From assembly GCA_963971305.1 (NCBI GenBank), contig OZ020303.1, forward strand, positions 17,047,184 through 17,111,183: DNA of 64,000 nt, given 5' to 3'. The notes beneath the pieces are model-generated. The model had not been told where the DNA came from and made no database searches. It worked only from the letters and a program-made list of their open reading frames with translations. The DNA is from Arcuatula senhousia. Lineage: Eukaryota; Mollusca; Bivalvia; Mytilida; Mytilidae. Of this stretch, positions 56,186 through 64,000 are shown in pieces. The position numbers were made by a program, and so were the translations under genes. Numbering within the stretch: position 1 is the stretch's first letter; every line of letters begins with the position of its first letter.

Positions 56186-56227
56186 CTTTTATACGCGGTA
56201 AGACTTCCTTGTTATTTTTATTGGATA
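56186..56227 (-). promoter_or_regulatory. Gene C promoter: CCAAT and TATA boxes
   Basis: TATAAAAG (minus strand, 56186-56193) lies 42 bp before the ATG at 56144, and ATCCAATAAAAATA lies at 56213-56227. This placement puts the likely cap site near 56160 and excludes the ATG at 56168 as the start. Confidence 0.65.
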
Positions 56228-56249
56228 GAAGCTGAGAGCTTATCATGAA

Positions 56250-57410
56250 GTTTTTATGAGGTTATTGCCCTTTTTTTTAAGTTATGATTTTTTTTTACTC
56301 CTATAATAAATGTCATGTAAGAATATTACAAAGTCATAGTGCTCAGTTCCATAATTACACTTTGAATGATCTCCAAGATACAAGATTTCAGAAACTCATT
56401 TCTGTTTACTCATTTGTTCAGTAAAAAAGTATTATGTAACATGTCTAATTTGTTATAACATCAAAATAAATCAAACGAACTCTCCAATGTGTGTTTGACA
56501 ATTATATTATGATCAATTATGTCTGAAACTGTGGGATAAAAAGATAAATGTTTGTATTACCGGCAAACCACCTTTTTCACTTGATTTAAGATACCCTACA
56601 GTATACAAATATGTATGTCAAGGTTGTTTTTGTGTCTCTGTTATGAGAGTATAAAAGCTGAAAGAACTCAATTTTAACTGCACTTTGATGAGACAAGCAA
56701 ATGGGGCATGCGAATGTTAAAGGAACGAAAATGCGCGAAGTCAAAATTGGTCGATACAAACGAAAACAAAACGAAGACACAGGTTTTAAGTAAACGTAAA
56801 TTCTAACAAACATGCACAAACAAAACTAAACAACGCGAACTCAGGCCGTACCTTTGACACGATTAAACTCTTGTGTTCCAGCAGGGACATGCTTTTAGGG
56901 CAGAGATTTTCTAGATTAATGAAATAAAAAAATGGATGTTCTTGTCGGCAGATAAAAATTGAAGTCTATCATTCATATGCGTGCAAGCCCCGCTCCAACA
57001 TAGAAATACTAAGGATTTTTCGAATAGGCTATTAGACATACGTGTTTTCTTAATCGTATACTATACATTTACTTTGTAAATCAAGATATCCATCTATCAC
57101 TATATGGAAGGGTACATATTTATTCCTTTTCTTTCTTGGTAACTCGTATCTACATGCTTATTCTGACTTTACATTTCCTGGTCAGTTCTACAAAACTTTC
57201 AATTATGTTTTTCTATTACTTTTTGATTTATAACGATATTTATAATTCTATTATGCCAGGGTAAAATAACGAAAAAGGGCAAGTCTTCGTGTGTTTAATC
57301 ATGACCCTTTACTATAGGACATTTTAAAGAATGCATGTGGTTGATACATATATATACGAAAGCATGTTTAGACCAATTTCGTTGAAATTTTTTTTTCTAG
57401 TTTTTTAACG
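56250..57410. other. Intergenic sequence upstream of gene C
   Basis: AT-rich. I see no exon, RNA gene or clear element. The short minus ORF at 56586-56819 has no recognisable content. Confidence 0.5.
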
Positions 57411-57411
57411 T

Positions 57412-58705
57412 GAAATGAAAGTCGTAATATCGAGAAATGAAAGTCCTAATAACGAGAAACAAGTCGTTATAACAAGAAATGAAAGTCGTAATAACGATAA
57501 ATTAAAGTCGTAATAACGATAAATAAAAGTCGTAATAACCAGAAATGAAAGTCTTTATAACGAGAAGTGAAAGTCGTTTTAACGAGAAACAAGTCTAAAT
57601 GACGAGAAATAAGTCGTTATAACGAGAACTTTAAGAGTCAATATCAGTAAGCATCAAGCAATACATGGAAAGTGAACAATTATTTTTTTCTGCAAATTTG
57701 GTTTTTAATGGCTTATATATTGTTACAAATAGGAAAACAAAAAAATTGTTACAACTGCATTGTCTGGTATCCAAGGTAATTAGGTTTCCTTGGTTACGGT
57801 GCCATATTTGCTTGAAATAAGAGTAAAAATTTGACTTATTTAGACATTAAATGATATGAAATTGTTGTAATTTTGAATAATATGTTATGATAACATGATA
57901 CAGGAACCCAACCTTAATTGGTTAAAGAAAACAGGTAAAAGAAATATTAATATATACCGTTGCTATGGTAACCGAAAGATATGGTAAAATTAAATTTTGA
58001 AAAAACTTAAAATATGATGCAATTTCAATACCTTTTGTATACTTTCTACAACAATATCTTGAAAAGGGCTTGTTATTTTCTTAATAGTCTATGTCCATGT
58101 TTTCAATAAAAAAATAAAATTGGCTGGCAAGTAAGTCACTTAGCTGTTTTGACAAAATCATTTTTATCAAATTTGGGTGTAATTTGTACCTTTTCGTGCT
58201 TTTGCAAAATAAAGAATATTCTTTTTTCCCAGTCTGTTTGGCAGAAGTTCACTTTAACCAGTGTGAAAACTACATTTTAATTGTGATATTATTATTTTAC
58301 ATGTGGTAATAACGAGAAATGAAAGTCGTCATAACGAGAAAATAAAAGTTGTAAAACGACTATTTTTTCGATATAACGATCTTTATTACGAATTTCATTC
58401 TCGTTTAAAAAACGACTATTTTCTCGTTATAACGATTTTCACTTCTCGTTATAAAGACTTTCAATTATCGTTATTACGAGTTTAATTTCTCGTTATAACG
58501 ACTTGTTTCTCGTTATAACGACTTCTATTTCTGGTTTAAACGACAATTTTCTCGTTATTCTCAGGCGCGGATCCAGGATTTTCGATTAGAGGGGGCGCGG
58601 GTATCAAATATTCGCCGAGCGGAGCGAAATTTTTTTTTTCAAATTTTAGGGGAGGCGTGCGCCCCCGCCTGAATCCGCGCCTGATTCTCGTTATTACCGA
58701 GGGAA
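57412..58705. mobile_element. Element bounded by inverted minisatellite arrays
   Basis: The left array (57412-57630) repeats ACGAGAAATGAAAGTCGTAA. The right array (about 58365-58705) repeats the complement (TTATAACGACTTTCATTTCT-like, TCTCGTTATAACGACTT). A short forward piece lies at 58305-58345. The middle (57640-58300) is AT-rich without ORFs. This looks like a non-autonomous DNA element whose ends are tandem arrays. The exact ends are unclear. Confidence 0.6.
58561..58683. mobile_element. Short MITE, CAGGCGCGGATCCAGGATTT type
   Basis: TCAGGCGCGGAT at 58561-58572 and ATCCGCGCCTGA at 58672-58683, with a GGGGGCGCG / CGTGCGCCCCC pair inside. CAGGCGCGGATC ends suggest a hAT-type MITE. It interrupts the right minisatellite array (CTCGTTATT on both sides), which hides the target duplication. 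Confidence 0.75.
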
Positions 58706-59273
58706 AAAAGACATTTCTTACAACGAAATTAGTCTCTATTGACTTTTGTATCGTAATAAACATCCGTATTAATAAGCATATCTTGTATGATTCACCTTAA
58801 AATAATGCATATTCGCTTGAACCGGTTTTACAACAATTTTCAAGAAATTTGCTTAGAAAAGAATGTTGGGCCTTAAAATTTGATTTTCAATCAGAAACAA
58901 TGATAACAAAATTCTAAAAATTTATTGGAATTAAAAATTTCGACCAGAATCTTGTCGGAATTATTGAAAGAATATCCGGTACTACTGTCAGGCCTACTAC
59001 GAAGGTTTTTGAGAGATGTCATCACATTACCTTTCCGATTAGCACTTTTCGTATAAACTTGTACCTTTAAATCGATTGTCTTAAAATGCCGTATCCTTAG
59101 AAACAAAAAGACGTAAATATGTTATCACACGTATACAAGCATGACCAAGAATGCTTGCATATATAACAATACCCCGCTCTCTAAAAGCAACAGACAAACA
59201 CGCAAAAACACGTTCATGCCAACGAGACGTAATTGAGCTATTAGATGCGTGTTTACATTCTCCACCAAGCAGA

Positions 59274-62200
59274 ATGGACTTCCTTTTGAATGCCACAATA
59301 TTTGAGAGAAGTGATAATGTTACCGTTTCCTCGCCTGTACCAGACCCACCTCTTTACATTGTGGTAGTTGCCAGCATACTTTATGGCCTTACTTTCCTGT
59401 TTGGTATCGTTGGGAACCTAATGGTTATTGTCGTCATCTACAAGTACCGGTCGATGAGGTCTCGGATGAACCTATTTCTGGTGAACCTGAGCTTAGCTGA
59501 CTTGTTTATTCTACTAATGTGTGTCCCATCCGCTGCTTTGGACCTCTTTGCCAAGGAAGTGTGGTACTTTGGTGAAGCCATGTGTAAGTATTTTATGTAT
59601 TTGTTGTAAAAACGATCGAAAAAAAAATAGTCAAAGTTTCTTCTCTTACAAAACGGGAGCGACCATTTCATTTTTTATTTGGGGGGGGGGGGCTATGGTG
59701 AAATTTGAAATAAAAAATAAAAAGGCGGGATGGCAAATCGGAAAAAAAGAGGCAGTACAAACGCTTTGAAGGGCAGGATGGTATTTTTGGTTGAAAAATT
59801 AAAAGACGCTTTAGAAAAAAAAAAAGCGCGCGCTTGCGTGCAAAAAGATAATAAATATGGCTCCTTATTTCCCGAATATAAAAAGGTCTAGGACGAGGGA
59901 CTTATATCCATTACCCATACCCCCCCCCCCCCAAAAATAAAAATCGAATGATTGGGTTTATTTTCGTGTAAACTTTTAAAAGGTCAAAAGAATGATTGGA
60001 TTAACGATCATTTAAACTCCGCCTAATATCGTAAAGAAAGTATGGGCTCATTATTATCGAATCCAGTTTGAACAGGAAAACAACAATGAAGTTAATACAC
60101 ATCGCAGTTGCACGGACGCCACGTGCAATGTGATTAACAGGTGCAAATATTAACACGCCGATTTAATTGGTGGTGCCTAAAATGTGTAACCCGTACCCGT
60201 ACCCGCACCCAAATTTATCACATAATCACTGTAGAGAAAACACTGTCAATCATTGTGATTTTTGACAAGAACCTTTAAGACATAACATTGAATCTTTGTA
60301 TGCCGCCAAACATCAAAACTAACATTCGTATTTTGATATATTTTATGTTTTTACTCGATACTTCCATAAAAAATTACCCGTACCCGATGACATACAGGAC
60401 CTTTTCTAATCAAATAAGAAACATATTTGTTTTAAGCATGACTAAAAAGTTTCAAAAATATATCAGCAATTACTATATGAAAGTTTTATTTGAAAACAAT
60501 AACTATCCATTTCACAATTTTACTTTATACCGAGGGACCTATCGCGATTTTATCCAATGTTTACAAATTACCCGTGCCCGGTGAAAATCCGGGCCAAAGT
60601 TTTGATAATTTCTAATGTAAAAATTAAGATTAAACAGATTCATATAAGAGTCAATTTCCAATATATTCGTTATAAACATGAAATAAAACATTAAACAATT
60701 ACAAGAAAACAATTTACGATAAAAAAGTAAAATTTAAAAGAAGATAAAAGTTATCATTTCTTTGGCACCTTCGTCTTAGTGTAAACTTCCGGTTACACAT
60801 TTTAGGCACCAAAATTTTCTAACATCATCGATTTTGGGAAATAAGAATAACGATTTGAAAAACAAATGATACCAGTTCATTGAAAAACTTATCAGAAATC
60901 TTCGTGTGCAATTTCAGAAAGTTTTATCGCGTTTTCGCTGTTAACGACCCAAAATTGAAAGCCGGTGCGGGTACGGGTACGGGTAAATGAGCCAAAAATG
61001 GTACGGGTACGGGTACGGGTTACACATTTTAGGCACCACCGATTTAATTAAACGAATTGTGTAAAATATTTTCATGGAAAAAATCTGATTTTACTAATTT
61101 TTTGCGCCGAACATATCAGTAAGGTTATTGTAAAAAGTATTTACTGTAATATTTTTTTTGGTATATAGAAGCCATAAACTAATTTTAATGGTGCACATTT
61201 TTGATCCGCTTTGCAGATTATTAAGTTTTAATAGAAGGTTATTCCGATCATACTATGTACTGTATTTTATTTGGCATGTTCCAAAAAATATACAAAGTTC
61301 AAACATTACTGAAACGTCGGAAAGGTTAAGATAAACGTCAAAACCCTAAAGAGGGACATTTTCGCTAGACATTTCATAGTTTTGATAATTCGAACAACTA
61401 ACGAGGAAAACTTTAGATAATTGTGATTTGAGACAGCGCTTGCTGAGTACTTTTGACTGATACTAAAACTAAATAAATATGTTTCATTTTCATTCAAATT
61501 TTTTATATCTTATTTATAACTCCAACAATTACATTCGCTGGCTTTTATGTGGTGACATTATTGCTAGACATAAAGAGAGGGGGGGTTCAGATACAATTCG
61601 GATTGGCAAAATGAAACCACTTTGAAATTTAGATGCATGATAAAAGTACTTCATGTTGATAAACTTTGTTTTTAATCTTAGATAACGCAAATTCCACATT
61701 TTAAAGTAAGATGATTTCTTACCAAGGTAAAAACTTTTGAGTCTGGACAACCGCTTATGTTTGATGTTGTCCAAAATTTCTGTACTTTGCTTTTGAAAAA
61801 AACGACTGAAAGACACACACCGGCATGTACTGACATCATAGAATATTCAAGCCAGTTTGGAAAGTTTGACTGCAAAATTTCGCGGATTATGTCCAATAAT
61901 GCTCGTTTATTGTATGACTTCTGTTACACGGGACAACGAAAAAAAATGATGTTGCCGATAATGTCGATGGCTTCTGATGTTCACGCAAATCGAATTTTTA
62001 TAAATTTTCATTAACTATTATTTAGATTAATTAATCAGCTTTCATTTAATATACAAGTTTAACAATTCCATTGAAAATAGGGTTAATAAAATCTCGGGAA
62101 TTTAAATTTAAACATTTTTAGTGTAATGGTCGCAATTTCTGACGTCGCGTCTATGTTTTTGTTGTATATATGGAACGGAATTTTAAGAAATTAAAATGGT

Positions 62201-63473
62201 TTGTGTCGTTGTATTGTTAATCTCCGATCAACTCGCTCCAATACCAAACATTAACATTTTTTTGTGATACATTAAAAGTTGTAAAATAAATCTACACTTG
62301 AAATACCAAAAATATTAAAAACCTCAAAAGTAGATCTTGGAATCAAACATGCTATATTTTTGTCTTTGGTTAGTTCTGTAGATCCTGTGTCTAAGAAACG
62401 CGCAACAAGCTTAGTTGTCAATTGTTGGGCTGGCTCTTTGCTTTTGTCATGTTTAGTAAGTGGTGTGATTTAGATATTTAGATTTCAACGAGATTATTCA
62501 GCTTCATTTGAAATAACTCATTTTTGTGTTCCAATGACATAATTCGGAGTACAGACAGTTAGCTTATGGAACCTAATAGATAAAGGACCCCTCGTGGAAT
62601 TTTTGGGACATTTACATTCAAGTGATTATAAACAGTTAAACATTCTCTTTTTTTCTTTTAGGTAAAATGGTTCCATTTTTTGAACAAGTGGTTACGCTAT
62701 CATCAGTGCTTACAATCCTGGCCATTACATGGGATCGGTATAAAGGCATCTGTTACCCCCTACATTACAACGATCAAGGAAAGAATATAACAGTACAACT
62801 TCTTTTGGTCTGGTCTACCTCTTTTATATCCAGTACCCCGTTCCTTTTCATTCCGGTGTTTAAGGATTCAAGATTCCGCGACGGAACACCAATCACAGTG
62901 TGTCGAATGCCCATCGACGAATTGTGGGAAGTATCATACATCGTTGCCATTTGTGTTTCCTTTTTCGGTCTTACATTTTGCACACTGTTGTTTCTTTATG
63001 TAAGAATATGGTTAAATCTTAACAAAAGTAGGAAATTTATCAATCTTTCGGCAGAAAAATATGCAAAGAAAATATCAAAAGACAGGAGACAGATGGTTAA
63101 AGTGATGCTTATTGTCATCGTGATGTTTTTCTGTTGTCTTATTCCACAGAAAGTCGTCGGCCTTTGGCTTGTTTTTGCAAGCAGGCTTAAAGTTGCACAG
63201 ATTGGATTTGAAGGTTATTTACATCTCAAGACCTTTCCACGAGTTCTAGTGTACATGAATAGCGTCATGAATCCTTTAATATATAACTTCGTATCAACTA
63301 AGTTTAGACTTGCCTTTAGAAAACTGTTACTTTGTCACCCAGAACAAACCGACAGGAGGTATACAAACTGTTCTTATTACCAAAGAAACTCAGTAGTGGA
63401 AAGAGGTCTGGAAATGAGACACTGTTCTCCCAATAGACAGTCTTTGGTGAACACAAGATTTGAAATTAATTAA
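59274..63473 (+). CDS. Class A (rhodopsin-like) GPCR, peptide-receptor type (2 exons, 373 aa)
   Basis: Exons 59274-59583 and 62662-63473, phase 1, donor ATGT|GTAAGT and acceptor CTTTTAG|GT. The ATG at 59274 has a strong context (AGAATGG). An earlier in-frame ATG at 59151 would add a 41-residue leader and is less likely. N-glycosylation sites at N6 and N15. Key positions: GN in TM1 (N48), NLSLAD in TM2 (D76), the disulphide pair C104/C184, WDRY ending TM3 (127-130), CLIP in TM6 (262-265) where most members have CWxP, and NPLIY in TM7 (307-311). Intracellular loop 3 is basic and the tail is short. Peptide-hormone receptors with intact DRY and NPxxY couple to G proteins at the plasma membrane. 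The ligand cannot be told from this sequence. Confidence 0.88.
59655..59965. mobile_element. MITE-like inverted repeat with poly-G/poly-C arms
   Basis: The left end GGGAGCGACCATTTCATTTT runs into a G13 tract and CTATGG. The right end has CCATAC, a C13 tract and AAAAATAAAAATCGAATGAT. Arms are complementary over about 45 bp. Related halves occur at 28671, 36495 and 37350. GPCR intron. Confidence 0.6.
60169..61040. mobile_element. MULE-like MITE with CGGGTA-repeat termini (872 bp)
   Basis: Ends GGTGGTGCCTAAAATGTGTA then ACCCGTACCCGTACCC, and the inverted GGGTACGGGTACGGGT then TACACATTTTAGGCACCACC. Perfect 9-bp flanking repeats GATTTAATT (60160-60168 and 61041-61049). Another TTACACATTTTAGGCACCA occurs internally at 60793-60811. 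The plus ORF at 60288-60584 shows no domain. GPCR intron. Confidence 0.85.
61169..61232. repeat. Decayed half of the palindromic repeat
   Basis: GCCATAAACTAATTTTAATG then GTGCACATTTTTGATCCGCT resembles one arm of 2180-2338. The second arm is gone. From 61233 to 62650 the GPCR intron holds nothing else I recognise. Confidence 0.5.
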
Positions 63474-63562
63474 TTTCACTGAGGTTACATTGAATGGACT
63501 AGAGTACTATTTGATACAAAATATAATTCCATCTTGAAAAAGTATGTTCTACAATCTTTTGC

Positions 63563-63568
63563 AATAAA
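63563..63568 (+). terminator. Poly(A) signal of the GPCR gene
   Basis: AATAAA 90 bp after the TAA, the first such hexamer after the stop. From about 63600 to the window end no gene is visible. Confidence 0.6.
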
Positions 63569-64000
63569 GTTTTCTTTATCAAATGGTCTTTGTTTATATC
63601 CAGTCCATGCACGTGAAACATTGTAAATCAACGGCAAGTTCAACATCATCAGCAGTTAGTCTGACATAGATAACATAGATAACAGCTTATTCAGGATGAG
63701 CAGAAAAAATAATGTTATAGATATACCATACTAGAGAAATGAAAAATTACAACAGTTTTTAAACAGGTTTTAAAGTGTCAAACACTTGATTTAATGGTGT
63801 TTTTTGTTAATTTCGTCTGTTTGCTTTGCTTTCTTTTCTTCATCATGTGGATACATGTACATTATTTTTCTCAAGTATAAAACTTGATAAACATGATAAA
63901 GTTAAACATATAATTATGTCTTAGTTAGTAAGTTGCAACCTTAGACTGGTCACCCCATCTACTAAAGTTGCAGTTAAATATTTGGTCACTATTTCTCCCT

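Noticed and set aside
56147..56246. Upstream in-frame ATGs for gene C
   Set aside because: They lie upstream of, or at, the cap site implied by TATAAAAG at 56186-56193, and they would bury the signal peptide.

Overview
This looks like animal nuclear DNA, most likely from a marine bivalve and probably mussel-like. The reasons are AT-rich sequence with long introns, a RING-less B-box/beta-propeller gene family, Penelope-like reverse transcriptases carrying a GIPMGTNCAPLLADLF motif, and SINEs and MITEs of a kind I associate with bivalves. The species is inferred, not proven.

Layout. (1) 1-12.6 kb: two copies of a TRIM-like (B-box, coiled coil, propeller) plus-strand gene in a head-to-tail segmental duplication (about 1-2190 and 10453-12590). 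The left copy enters the window already in its last domain. Between the copies lie a near-perfect palindrome, a young non-autonomous LTR retrotransposon whose 5' LTR holds a poly(A) retroposed ORF, and a truncated Penelope-like element (PLE). (2) 12.9-56.2 kb: the core of the window, three tandem minus-strand paralogues (A 12942-27391, B 31217-40579, C 44058-56144). I rebuilt each by hand as a nine-exon gene. Exon phases are identical, all reading frames are intact, and the predicted proteins are 487, 455 and 454 residues. Each is a secreted protein: signal peptide, SHFRGGYITWKP start, cysteine-bearing middle, and a C-terminal chitin-binding type-2 (CBM14-like) domain. A and C also carry the same CCAAT-box promoter context as B, with a clear TATA box in B and C. 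(3) 57.4-58.7 kb: an element bounded by inverted minisatellite arrays. (4) 59.3-63.5 kb: a two-exon class A GPCR of peptide-receptor type, 373 residues.

Nearly all remaining sequence is mobile or repetitive DNA, mostly in introns. It includes two PLE lineages (RT fragments and many 3' tails), a MULE remnant split by a SINE with a 13-bp target duplication inside a 23-bp minisatellite, and hAT-like, PIF/Harbinger-like and MULE-like MITEs with visible target duplications, plus several tandem and foldback repeats.

No metabolic pathway is visible. The secreted chitin-binding cluster would act outside the cell (for example shell, cuticle, mucus or immune recognition); which of these is not shown by the sequence. 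The TRIM-like proteins would act inside the cell and the GPCR at the plasma membrane. They look like neighbours by chromosomal accident rather than parts of one system.
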